Source: Clostridium beijerinckii HUN142
GTDB taxonomy: Bacteria > Bacillota > Clostridia > Clostridiales > Clostridiaceae
Assembly (NCBI RefSeq): GCF_000621745.1
Contig: NZ_KK211337.1
Coordinates: 253,876 to 317,875 of the forward strand
Direction of reading: 5' to 3'
DNA: 64,000 bases
The number at the start of each line of letters is the position of its first letter. The first letter of the stretch is position 1. Of this stretch, positions 26,564-34,879 are shown one piece after another. Below the pieces are notes generated by a model. That model saw only the letters and a list, made by a program, of their open reading frames with translations, did no database searches and was not told where the DNA came from. The position numbers were made by a program, and so were the translations under genes.

Positions 26564-26592
26564 TTGACAATAAAAGAATGTTCGTTTATTAT
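26564..26592 (+). promoter_or_regulatory. tetR promoter with operator-like spacer
   Basis: TTGACA (26564-26569), 17-bp spacer, TATTAT (26587-26592): near-consensus sigma-A promoter. The spacer and -10 contain GAATGTTCGTTTA (26576-26588), which recurs with one change before lon. That position suits autorepression by the TetR protein. Confidence 0.75.
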
Positions 26593-26618
26593 AGAAATAT
26601 AATAATAGAGGTGTTTAA

Positions 26619-27182
26619 ATGAGAAGGAAAGACGATGAAAAGCAAAAGAACATAAAGGAAGCAGTTATTAAATTAATTCTTAAAGAAGGCTTTCACGGTA
26701 CGTCTATTTCGAAAATAGCAAAAGAGGCAGGGGTGTCACCTGCTACAGTATATATATATTATGAAAATAAAGAAGTCATGTTACAAGACATATATCTTGA
26801 ATATTCTGAAGATATTTTTGATTACATACTCAGTAAACTTAACAATAAGAGGAATGGTCAGCAAGTTATTGAAATTATTGTTAAAGAGTATTTTATTTAT
26901 ATTAGGGAGCATGGAGAAGTCTTTCATTTCGTAGACCAATTTGCTAATTGCCCAGCTTTATCAAATCAATGTTTGACTAAGAGGGGAATAAATAACCTAA
27001 ATAATTTTCTTGATGAAATGAAAGAAAGAAAAGTTTTTAAAAATCTTCAAAATGATAATTTAAGAGCAATACTTTTTTATCCAGTAAAATCAATTGCTAT
27101 TAATTCATGTATTGATGAAAATGAAAAAATTGAGTTGCTAAAGGAACTCATTAGAATAGTGCAAGATGCATTACTTATATAA
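26619..27182 (+). CDS. TetR/AcrR-family regulator
   Basis: 187 aa. N-terminal helix-turn-helix (about 12-55) with the family pattern AVIKLILKEGFHGTSISKIAKEAGV-SPATVYIYYENKEVML, followed by an all-helical ligand-binding domain typical of the TetR_C groups. GAGGTG precedes the ATG. It sits 128 bp before lon in the same direction. The shared operator-like sequence suggests it represses itself and lon, but the ligand is unknown. Confidence 0.9.
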   Translation: MRRKDDEKQKNIKEAVIKLILKEGFHGTSISKIAKEAGVSPATVYIYYENKEVMLQDIYLEYSEDIFDYILSKLNNKRNGQQVIEIIVKEYFIYIREHGEVFHFVDQFANCPALSNQCLTKRGINNLNNFLDEMKERKVFKNLQNDNLRAILFYPVKSIAINSCIDENEKIELLKELIRIVQDALLI

Positions 27183-27268
27183 ATTAAAAGGACTGTTTTT
27201 TAGTGCGAGAGATTTTGTGAAAATATAATTGCAGAAGTATCTCGCTATTGCTTAACTAATCTTTAAAT

Positions 27269-27281
27269 GAATGCTCGTTTA
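27269..27281 (+). promoter_or_regulatory. Operator-like sequence upstream of lon
   Basis: GAATGCTCGTTTA, 12 of 13 identical to the element in the tetR promoter; a further GAATGTTC half lies at 27283-27290. It is 30 bp upstream of the lon start codon. Confidence 0.55.
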
Positions 27282-27310
27282 AGAATGTTCTAATAGGAAG
27301 GATGATTATT

Positions 27311-29698
27311 ATGATAAATTTAGATGATAAAAATAATATAGGAAGAGTAATTCCGGTGTCAGATATAGTGTTATTACCTGGAATGTACCATACACTAAAA
27401 TTTAATAAATTTAGTGAAACTCAAATTGAAAGTTTATCAGATGAAGATATAGTTAATATTGCATTACCTTTAAAACAAAACTTTGGTCAAAGTAAGTTAA
27501 AGGAAGAAGATTTTCATAGAGTTGGTGTTACATTTCAAGTAAATGCAATTGAAAAAACAGAAAAGGGATATAAAGCAGAAATTAAAATATTAGATAGAGT
27601 TGAAATTAAAACATTTAGTATTGAGGAAGAATTTATTAAAGCCGAATTCGAATTTGCACCCGATATTATTGATCTTACAGAAAAAAGTAAGGACGAAATG
27701 GTAGAGTATATTAAAAAAGTTACTCGTGAAATTAGTGAGAATTTTAAAGGGTCAGAAAAGTTTATGTTAGCTGTAGAAGGGCAAAAAGATTTGAATAAGC
27801 TTATAGGATATTTATCTCATTTCATGCAAATTTCAAGTGAGGAAAAATATGATTTGTTGGAAACTCAATCATTAAAGGATAGAGGTCTTAAATTTATAGA
27901 TTATTTATTAAAACAAAAAGAATCTTTGAAATTGCAATTTGAATTAGCAGAAAGATTTACAGAAAAAGCTAATAAGAATTATAGGGAAACAGTATTAAGA
28001 GAGCAGTTAAAAGCGATTCAAGAAGAATTGAATGAAGGAAAAAGTACAACTTCTAAAAAGGACAAGAACTACTTAAGTAGAATTGAAGAGGCGCAAATGC
28101 CGGATGAAATAAAAGAAGTTGCTTTAGAGGAATTAGGAAAATTAGAAAGCCAAAGTCCAAATAGTGCTGAATACAATGTTATTAAAAACTACCTAGAATT
28201 ATTAATTCAGCTTCCTTGGAAAAAGCAAGAATTTAAAGATATTGATTTGGAAGAAGCAAGAAGAATATTAGATGAGCAGCATTATGGATTAGAAAAAGTT
28301 AAAGATAGAATAATACAGCATTTAGCAGTTATGCAGCTTAAAAATGATAAAAAGGGTTCTATTCTATTATTAGTAGGTCCTCCAGGAGTAGGTAAGACAA
28401 GCCTAGGAAAGAGCATTGCAGAAGCTTTAAACAGAAAATATGTAAGATTAAGCTTAGGTGGAGTGCGTGATGAGGCAGAAATAAGAGGTCATAGAAGAAC
28501 TTATGTAGGTGCAATGCCAGGAAGAATTATTCAAAGTATAAAGAAAGCAGGAGAAATAAATCCAGTTATGGTTTTAGATGAAGTAGATAAGTTGATGGCT
28601 AGCTATAATGGAGATCCTGCAAGTGCATTATTAGAAGTACTAGACCCAGAACAAAATGATACTTTCACTGATCACTATTTAGATGTACCTTATGATTTAT
28701 CTAATGTATTCTTTATTGCTACAGCTAATTCACTAGATACTATACCAAGACCTCTATTAGATAGAATGGAAGTAATTCAAATTTCTAGTTATACTATGAA
28801 TGAAAAATTCCATATAGGAAAAAATCATTTAATTCCATCGGTTCTTGAAGATCATGGATTAAATAGTAGTCAGCTTGTTATAGAAGATGAAGCCTTAGAA
28901 AGAATTATAAGTGAATATACTTTAGAAGCTGGAGTAAGAGGCCTTAAGAAGCAAATAGCGACGCTTGCAAGAGTTACATCAGAAAAGATTGTATCCAACA
29001 AAGTTGAATTACCTTTTAAGGTTAAAGAAGATGATTTAGAGGATTTACTAGGAAGAAAAGTCTCAAGTCATGATAAGGCTCAAAATGATAATGTTCCAGG
29101 AGTTGTAACTGGACTGGCTTGGACATCTGTAGGTGGAGAAATACTTTTCATTGAAGCTACAGGAATGCTGGGAAATGGACAAATTGTTTTAACTGGACAG
29201 CTAGGAGATGTTATGAAAGAATCTGCACAAATCTCTTTAAGTTTATTAAAATCAAGATTGCCAATTAATGCGATAAACTTTAGAGAAAGAGATATTCATA
29301 TTCATGTTCCATCAGGATCCGTTCCTAAAGATGGACCATCAGCAGGAATTGCATTATTTACTGCACTTGCATCACTTGTTACAGGTATAAAAGTAGATTC
29401 AAAACTTGCAATGACAGGAGAAATAACTCTAAGAGGAGCAGTTCTTCCTATAGGAGGACTTAAAGAAAAATTATTAGGAGCTCAAAGAGCTGGAATTACA
29501 AAAGTGTTAATTCCAAAGGATAATGTAGTTGATTTAAATGAGGTTCCACAAGAAGTTAAGGAACAATTAACTATTATAGCTGTAGAAACAGTAGAAGATG
29601 TTCTAAGAGAAACTTTGGGAATTTCACTACCAAGAATAGAGCATATATTTAATCCTAATAAATTTATTGAAGGAACTTTCAAGGCAGCAGAAGAATAA
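27311..29698 (+). CDS. lon: ATP-dependent protease Lon (LonA)
   Basis: Cytoplasmic AAA+ serine protease for damaged and regulatory proteins. 795 aa from the ATG at 27311 (AGGAAGG with 9-nt spacing; the ATG at 27302 touches the site). Domains: N-terminal substrate-binding domain (about 10-200), coiled coil (about 200-250), AAA+ with Walker A GPPGVGKTS (about 356-364) and Walker B MVLDEVDK, then the protease domain with the Ser677-Lys720 dyad (PKDGPSAG and LKEKLLG). The N-terminal domain is somewhat divergent (it lacks the usual LPLR start, having VIPVSDIVLLPGM) but full length. Confidence 0.96.
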   Translation: MINLDDKNNIGRVIPVSDIVLLPGMYHTLKFNKFSETQIESLSDEDIVNIALPLKQNFGQSKLKEEDFHRVGVTFQVNAIEKTEKGYKAEIKILDRVEIKTFSIEEEFIKAEFEFAPDIIDLTEKSKDEMVEYIKKVTREISENFKGSEKFMLAVEGQKDLNKLIGYLSHFMQISSEEKYDLLETQSLKDRGLKFIDYLLKQKESLKLQFELAERFTEKANKNYRETVLREQLKAIQEELNEGKSTTSKKDKNYLSRIEEAQMPDEIKEVALEELGKLESQSPNSAEYNVIKNYLELLIQLPWKKQEFKDIDLEEARRILDEQHYGLEKVKDRIIQHLAVMQLKNDKKGSILLLVGPPGVGKTSLGKSIAEALNRKYVRLSLGGVRDEAEIRGHRRTYVGAMPGRIIQSIKKAGEINPVMVLDEVDKLMASYNGDPASALLEVLDPEQNDTFTDHYLDVPYDLSNVFFIATANSLDTIPRPLLDRMEVIQISSYTMNEKFHIGKNHLIPSVLEDHGLNSSQLVIEDEALERIISEYTLEAGVRGLKKQIATLARVTSEKIVSNKVELPFKVKEDDLEDLLGRKVSSHDKAQNDNVPGVVTGLAWTSVGGEILFIEATGMLGNGQIVLTGQLGDVMKESAQISLSLLKSRLPINAINFRERDIHIHVPSGSVPKDGPSAGIALFTALASLVTGIKVDSKLAMTGEITLRGAVLPIGGLKEKLLGAQRAGITKVLIPKDNVVDLNEVPQEVKEQLTIIAVETVEDVLRETLGISLPRIEHIFNPNKFIEGTFKAAEE

Positions 29699-29707
29699 GA
29701 AATATTA

Positions 29708-29757
29708 AGAGATGTTGTGAAAACTACTTATTGACAAGTAGGAGAAGCAACATCTCT
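29708..29757 (+). terminator. Terminator after lon
   Basis: 10-bp stem AGAGATGTTG/CAACATCTCT enclosing a second small hairpin CTACTT..AAGTAG, followed by TTTTTGCTTTT. Confidence 0.88.
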
Positions 29758-29991
29758 TTTTGCTTTTGCGAAAAGGGAAATATAATAAAAAAAGATGATT
29801 CCATTAAATTCGGAGCCAATATATCACATAACTATAGAAATATAAGCAGAGAAACGGAATATTTCAAAATATAATACTTTATTTTAGGTAGTGGATATCG
29901 CATAATTAATATTGTTTCAATAAGAAAAATATGCAATAAATAATTTACATTTTTAAGAGTTCAAATATTATCTCACATAATTAGTTACCTA

Positions 29992-30016
29992 ATATTATAG
30001 CGAAATGCTATAATAT
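29992..30016 (+). promoter_or_regulatory. Palindrome overlapping the likely cobJ promoter
   Basis: 10-bp arms (29992-30001 and 30007-30016) around GAAAT. The right arm contains TATAAT (30009-30014), a likely -10 box; TTACCT 18 bp upstream is a weak -35. The site lies 76 bp before cobJ. The remaining 29760-29990 shows nothing coding and no adenosylcobalamin riboswitch. Confidence 0.5.
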
Positions 30017-30091
30017 AGAATTAGATAATGATAAGAAGAATTAGATTTTATTCGAAGGATAAAAATAAAGCGAAAAGAGGTTGGTTGAAAT

Positions 30092-30814
30092 ATGGGAAAA
30101 TTAAGAGTAATAGGCATAGGGCCTGGAAGTATTGAGAATATGAGTATAAGAGCATTAAAGGCCATTGAAGATAGTGATGTTGTTGTAGGGTATAACAAAT
30201 ATATTGACATGATAAAAGACTTAGTTAAAGATAAAGAGTTATATTCGACAGGAATGAAAGGTGAAGAAGCTAGATGCAAGGAAGCTTTAAATTTATGTAA
30301 AGATAAAAATGTTGCATTAATAAGTACTGGAGATGCAGGTATTTATGGAATGGCTGGATTGATACTTGAACTTAAAAAAGATGAGGATGTGGAGATAATT
30401 CCAGGTATTACAGCAAGTAGTGCAGCAGGTTCTGTAGTTGGGGCGCCTCTTATGCATGATAATTGCAATATTAGCTTAAGTGATCTAATGACGCCTTATG
30501 AAGATATAAAGAAGAGAGTAAAACTTGCAGCAGAAGGGGATTTCGTAATATCTTTATATAATCCTAAAAGTAAAGGAAGACCTGACTATTTAAGAGAGTG
30601 TATTGATATAATAAGGGAGTTTAGACAGGATAGCACTCCAGTGGCAGTAGTAAGACATGCACTTAGAGAAGGGCAAAGTTATAAATTATTTACTATCAAA
30701 GATTTTGATGAAGATATAGTAGATATGATGTCTATTGTAATAGTAGGAAATTCAAAAAGTTATTATAAAGATGAAAGATTTATAACACCTAGAGGTTATG
30801 AAAATAAAAGATAG
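30092..30814 (+). CDS. cobJ: Precorrin-3B C17-methyltransferase
   Basis: SAM-dependent methyltransferase of the corrin pathway that methylates C17 during ring contraction (CbiH in the anaerobic route). 240 aa. Seen: the SAM-binding start VIGIGPGSIENMS, STGDAGIYGMAG (about 75-87), PGITASSAA and VVRHALREGQ near the C-terminus, all typical of CobJ/CbiH. Being an anaerobe, the organism should use the early-cobalt form. AGAGGTTGGTTG precedes the ATG. cobK follows 129 bp later. Confidence 0.92.
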   Translation: MGKLRVIGIGPGSIENMSIRALKAIEDSDVVVGYNKYIDMIKDLVKDKELYSTGMKGEEARCKEALNLCKDKNVALISTGDAGIYGMAGLILELKKDEDVEIIPGITASSAAGSVVGAPLMHDNCNISLSDLMTPYEDIKKRVKLAAEGDFVISLYNPKSKGRPDYLRECIDIIREFRQDSTPVAVVRHALREGQSYKLFTIKDFDEDIVDMMSIVIVGNSKSYYKDERFITPRGYENKR

Positions 30815-30943
30815 AGATAGTTTGTATTTAGGTATATAAAAGAAAATAATGAGTTGATGATGCACTACATAAATTTGAAATAAATTAGCATGGTTGGCTC
30901 ATTATTTTTTAAATGTGTCTTGGCAATCTGGAATGGAGAAAGT

Positions 30944-31708
30944 ATGATTGGATTTATCTTAGGAACTTCAGAAGGAAGAAAAATTTTATCGTTAATAAAT
31001 AAATACACTAGTGACATTGCTGTTACAACTGCTACAGCGTATGGAGGAGAGTTACTCAAGGAATTTAATATAAAGCAGCTAAACACAAAACCTTTGAATG
31101 CAGAAGAAATGCTAAAATGGATAGAGGTCAATCAAATTGATATACTAGTTGATGCCTCTCATCCTTATGCACAAGAAGTTACCAAGACTGCATTAGAGTG
31201 CGCAAATTATCTTAAGATTAAGTATATAAGATATGAAAGATTAGGTGCTCTTGAGAGTATTAATGGGGAAGATATAGTAAGAGTTAAAGATTATGATGAG
31301 GCTATTGAAATTATAAAAAATATAGATGGAAATATTTTGAATACTACAGGCGGAAATAATGTTTCTAAGTTTGTAAACTTAGAGTTTAACCATAGAGTAA
31401 TACATAGAATTTTGCCATCACCTAAAGTATTAGAGAAGATAGTTGAAAAAGGAATTAATATTAAAGATATTATAGCACTTCAAGGTCCGATATCTTATGA
31501 ACTGGAGAAAGCATTTATTTACCAGTATAATATTAAGGCGATTTTGACTAAAGATAGTGGTAAAGAAGGCGGAGTTCTCGAAAAGCTTAGGGCAGCCCGG
31601 GAAGCCAAGATCAAATTAATAGTGATAGAGAAACCAAAATTTAATTATGAATTAGTATTTAATCATGAAGAAAAATTAGTGGAGTTTCTGATGAAAGATA
31701 AAAAATGA
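30944..31708 (+). CDS. cobK: Precorrin-6A / cobalt-precorrin-6A reductase
   Basis: NAD(P)H-dependent reduction of the corrin macrocycle (CobK/CbiJ). 254 aa from the ATG at 30944, where the typical start MIGFILGTSEGRKIL begins; the earlier ATG at 30890 adds residues not found in the family. Key segments: LVDASHPYAQEVT (about 70-82), YIRYER, NTTGGNN and TKDSGKEGG near the C-terminus. Its place after cobJ fits the pathway. Confidence 0.9.
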   Translation: MIGFILGTSEGRKILSLINKYTSDIAVTTATAYGGELLKEFNIKQLNTKPLNAEEMLKWIEVNQIDILVDASHPYAQEVTKTALECANYLKIKYIRYERLGALESINGEDIVRVKDYDEAIEIIKNIDGNILNTTGGNNVSKFVNLEFNHRVIHRILPSPKVLEKIVEKGINIKDIIALQGPISYELEKAFIYQYNIKAILTKDSGKEGGVLEKLRAAREAKIKLIVIEKPKFNYELVFNHEEKLVEFLMKDKK

Positions 31709-31824
31709 TATATTAATTTAAAAATTACTTGAAGTTAGAGTAGTATTTTACTAGACAAATATAGGTTTTGATAAATTAAATTTATTAGAATACAGATACT
31801 AAAAAATATAAATTGGGGGCAAGA

Positions 31825-32274
31825 ATGGATTATATAGTCAGAAGAACCACTTCGGAGGATGTAGATTTTAAGTTTTTAGAGAAGCAACTTGATGAGGAGT
31901 TATTCGAAATATATGGAGAGATGCAAAATAATTATTCATCACACAATAGGGTTAGTGAGTTAAAGACAATTATAATATATGTTAACCAGAAACCAATAGG
32001 TTGTGGATGCTTAAAATTTCTTGATTGGGATTTAGCGGAAGTGAAGAGGGTATATGTATCATTAGAAAATAGGTGCAGAGGAGTAGCTAAGATTATAGTA
32101 AAAGAAATTGAAAGGTTGGCAATTGAGAGTAATATTAAAAATATTGTTTTGCAGACAGGAAGCAGACAAAAGGCGGCTGTTAGTTTATACAAGAGTATGG
32201 GATATAAGTTGACTGAAAACTATGGTCCATATGTAAATGATAGTAATAGTATTTGCATGAAGAAAATTGTTTAA
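31825..32274 (+). CDS. GNAT-family N-acetyltransferase
   Basis: 149 aa from the ATG at 31825 after GGGGGC. Acetyl-CoA binding region: VKRVYVSLENRCRGVAKIIV, matching the Q/RxxGxG/A pyrophosphate loop, followed by NIVLQTGSRQKAAVSLYKSMGY. Substrate unknown. It and the next gene interrupt the cobalamin genes and appear unrelated to them. Confidence 0.87.
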   Translation: MDYIVRRTTSEDVDFKFLEKQLDEELFEIYGEMQNNYSSHNRVSELKTIIIYVNQKPIGCGCLKFLDWDLAEVKRVYVSLENRCRGVAKIIVKEIERLAIESNIKNIVLQTGSRQKAAVSLYKSMGYKLTENYGPYVNDSNSICMKKIV

Positions 32275-32358
32275 TAGAAAAATTTCATTATATAGATGTT
32301 AATATACTATAACAGTGTTTTTGATAGAAATAAAAACAGATGAAAGGAGGAGATATTT

Positions 32359-32949
32359 ACGGAAAGTGAAGAAAAGCTGTCATTTTATGATGAAGAGTTA
32401 AATGAAATTGGTGTAGCTTCTCGTTCGCAAATACATGAAAAGGGACTTCTACATAAGGTTGTGCATTGTTGGATTGTAGATGAGTCTAGCAATGAAAAAT
32501 GGATATATCTTCAACAGAGATCATATAAGAAAAAAGATTTTCCAGGATTATATGATATCTCAGCAGCAGGTCATGTTGATATTGGAGAGGAAATAGAAAA
32601 TGCATTAAAACGTGAAGTCGAAGAAGAAATAGGGATAGAAATTAATTCTAAGAACTTAAGGTTTGTTGGAAGCATAAGAGAAAAAATGAATCTAAATAGC
32701 TTTTTAAATAATGAAATATGTGAAGTATATTTATATAATGTAAAAGATCCTAAATTTAATATTGGACATGAAGTGGAGAAAATGATAAAGTTATCAGTTA
32801 GTGAATTTAAAAAGTTGATTTTAGATGGCCATGACCGTATTATGGCTTTTTCAATTGATGAAAAGTTAAAATTTAATATAAGAGCTCATGAATTCTGTAT
32901 ACATGAGAAAGAATATTTGAAATCGATAATAGATTTTATTGGAAAGTGA
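32359..32949 (+). CDS. NUDIX hydrolase, apparently starting at ACG
   Basis: Hydrolase of nucleoside-diphosphate-linked substrates; Nudix box GHVDIGEE-x7-REVEEEIGI at residues 71-93. Similar proteins have an N-terminal segment of the kind EEKLSFYDEELNEIGVASRS, which is present in frame here upstream of the first GTG (32461). The only codon at the right distance (8 nt) from the AAAGGAGG at 32343-32350 is ACG at 32359, one base from ATG; an in-frame TGA lies just before. 196 aa from ACG. It may start at ACG, or be a start-codon mutant translated weakly, or the base may be a sequencing error. Confidence 0.8.
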   Translation, partial: TESEEKLSFYDEELNEIGVASRSQIHEKGLLHKVVHCWIVDESSNEKWIYLQQRSYKKKDFPGLYDISAAGHVDIGEEIENALKREVEEEIGIEINSKNLRFVGSIREKMNLNSFLNNEICEVYLYNVKDPKFNIGHEVEKMIKLSVSEFKKLILDGHDRIMAFSIDEKLKFNIRAHEFCIHEKEYLKSIIDFIGK

Positions 32950-33021
32950 TTATTGATTAAATTATTTTTTTGGAATATAATCAAAGAAAATAAATAATTC
33001 GTACTGAAGGGAGTTAAAGTA

Positions 33022-33201
33022 ATGAGCGTTAAAGAAAAAGTTTTAGAAGTTATGAGAGAAGCTGGAAAGCCAGTAAGTGCAGGTGAGGTTGAAAAATTAT
33101 CTGGTTTAGATCGTAAAGAAATTGATAATGCATTCAAGGAATTAAAGAAAGAAAGCGCTATTGTATCACCAGTTCGTTGTAAATGGGAACCAGCAAACTA
33201 A
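33022..33201 (+). CDS. Small winged-helix-like protein, 59 aa
   Basis: MSVKEKVLEVMREAGKPVSA at the start, then GEVEKLSGLDRKEIDNAFKE and a short wing-like end CKWEPAN. This looks like a minimal winged helix-turn-helix. GAAGGGAG is 8 nt before the ATG. Small proteins of this type occur in clostridia; function unknown. Its terminator seems to lie beyond the inserted repeat at 33225-33455. Confidence 0.7.
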   Translation: MSVKEKVLEVMREAGKPVSAGEVEKLSGLDRKEIDNAFKELKKESAIVSPVRCKWEPAN

Positions 33202-33224
33202 TGTACATGTAAACATAATAATTA

Positions 33225-33455
33225 AGGCACCTGAAAATAAATAATAGATCAAAGATGCTGAGTATATTTTGTGCAGACAAGGAAGTGAATTCTGCACATA
33301 GACGTGTCTATTAGTAGGATTTGCTGACGTGGGCAGAGAATCCAAATCTACGATTTGGTGTGATTCGCTTAATCAGTGAGAGTATGCGAGTTGAGCTTCC
33401 TTAGTAGATGCAAAGTAGACAGACATACTGGTTATTATTTTTTTTGATTGTGCCT
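33225..33455 (+). repeat. Terminal-inverted-repeat element, copy 1 (231 bp)
   Basis: Ends AGGCAC...GTGCCT. Beyond the six terminal bases both ends carry AAAATAATA-like tracts, so they form roughly 25-bp imperfect inverted repeats. Inside are ACAAGGAAGTGAATT, shared with copy 2 (GGCAAGGAAGTAGATT), and a CCAAAT..ATTTGG hairpin. More GC-rich than its surroundings. No ORF. Confidence 0.7.
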
Positions 33456-33461
33456 GAAGTG

Positions 33462-33506
33462 AAGAGTACTCTTGTAATAATGATAATATTACAAAAAGAG
33501 GCTCTT
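33462..33506 (+). terminator. Terminator downstream of the repeat element
   Basis: Imperfect stem of about 15 pairs (arms AAGAG..CTCTTGTAATA and TATTAC..AGAGGCTCTT) followed by TATTTTTTG. It is the first terminator after the 59-aa ORF. From 33520 to 33839 only AT-rich DNA without a gene is seen. Confidence 0.75.
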
Positions 33507-33839
33507 TATTTTTTGCGGGATATATGATGTTTAAGTCAAAAAAGTTAGTTTTTAATTCATTAATGATTCTTTTAGTGATTACGCATAAAAATATATTTAA
33601 AAGAATAAGTGATTGTCGAAATATTATTTAAAAAGTAATAGAAGTTTAATAAAAATAGTTATTTGAAATTTATATTTATATTATATAATTTGAATATATA
33701 AGTTCTAGATAATATGATCCATTATTGAGTGTCTGGTTTACTGAAAATCTGAATGCAAGTTTATTAAGAGAATTTTGGGAAGCTATGATTATTCATTTGT
33801 AATTATATATTTTTATGTGGGATGAAAGGGAGAATCATT

Positions 33840-34805
33840 ATGAACACGAGAAAAAGAAAAAGAGGATTAAAAAAAATTGTATTTAATATTATAGCATTTG
33901 GTATTGTTGCCTTTGCTGTTTTTGGAGTTTATAGCGGCTATATGGCAAAATATAATAGTATAAATTTGCAGGATTTAAATACAAAAATTTATATACAGGA
34001 TGCAGATAATGCAAGCAAAGGTAAGCTTCAAGTAAATTGGAAGTTCATGGCTGCTATTGATGGTGTTAGATATAAAAATGATTTTTCTAAAGCAACAGAT
34101 GGTAGCATAAATCAATTAGCTAATATGTTCGTAGATAACAATAGTAGTACAAGCGTTAAAATTAGAAATAGTCAGTATAAGCTCGTTGACTTGGAGACAG
34201 TGTTAGATAAGCTATCTTTCGATAAAGAACAAAAAGAAAAGGTATATAAGTATATAGATGATTTGAAATATATTGGGTATCAAAAGAATAATTTAAAAGA
34301 TGAATCTAAGCAAGGATTTATTAATGATTTATATCCAGAAGCAATTGAGGTATATGATAAGTATGGGATTCTCCCTTCTATAACTATTTCGCAGGCAATA
34401 TTAGAAAGTGGGTGGGGAAAATCGGATTTAAGCACTAAAGCTAATAATCTATTTGGAATAAAAGCAGACTCAGGATGGACAGGGAAAAAAATTAAAATGA
34501 GTACTTCAGAATATTATAAACAAAAAATTGAAGATTATTTCCGAGTATATAATAGTAAAGAAGATTCAATAAAAGATTATGGAGAATTTCTTAGCAATAA
34601 TAAAAGGTATAAACAAAGTGGAGTTTTCCAGGCTGCTAATTATCTAGATCAGGCCAATGCTATAGAAAAGGCTGGCTATAGTACTGTGGAAAATGATAAG
34701 GGGGAAGAAATTTATTCAAAGCTTCTAATAGGAGTTATTCAGGAACAAAATCTTCAGCTTTTAGATTTCGAATGTGAGATGAATTATTTTAATGGTAAAA
34801 AATAA
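33840..34805 (+). CDS. Membrane-anchored GH73 N-acetylglucosaminidase
   Basis: Peptidoglycan hydrolase cutting N-acetylglucosaminyl bonds. 321 aa from the ATG at 33840. A very basic start (NTRKRKRGLKK) and one hydrophobic helix (about 13-34) suggest an uncleaved membrane anchor. A middle region of unknown fold (40-160) is followed by the lysozyme-2/GH73 domain (about 165-310) with catalytic Glu189 in SQAILESGWGKS and the NNLFGIK motif. It lies just before cobT but is unrelated to B12. Confidence 0.9.
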   Translation: MNTRKRKRGLKKIVFNIIAFGIVAFAVFGVYSGYMAKYNSINLQDLNTKIYIQDADNASKGKLQVNWKFMAAIDGVRYKNDFSKATDGSINQLANMFVDNNSSTSVKIRNSQYKLVDLETVLDKLSFDKEQKEKVYKYIDDLKYIGYQKNNLKDESKQGFINDLYPEAIEVYDKYGILPSITISQAILESGWGKSDLSTKANNLFGIKADSGWTGKKIKMSTSEYYKQKIEDYFRVYNSKEDSIKDYGEFLSNNKRYKQSGVFQAANYLDQANAIEKAGYSTVENDKGEEIYSKLLIGVIQEQNLQLLDFECEMNYFNGKK

Positions 34806-34879
34806 ATTATACGCATTGTTTATGAATTTATGTTATATTAAAACAAAAAATAATAGCATATACAATTGGGGGAAATAGA

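Noticed and set aside
33225..33455. Insertion sequence
   Set aside because: Terminal inverted repeats are present but no transposase ORF and only 231 bp; kept as a non-coding repeat element.
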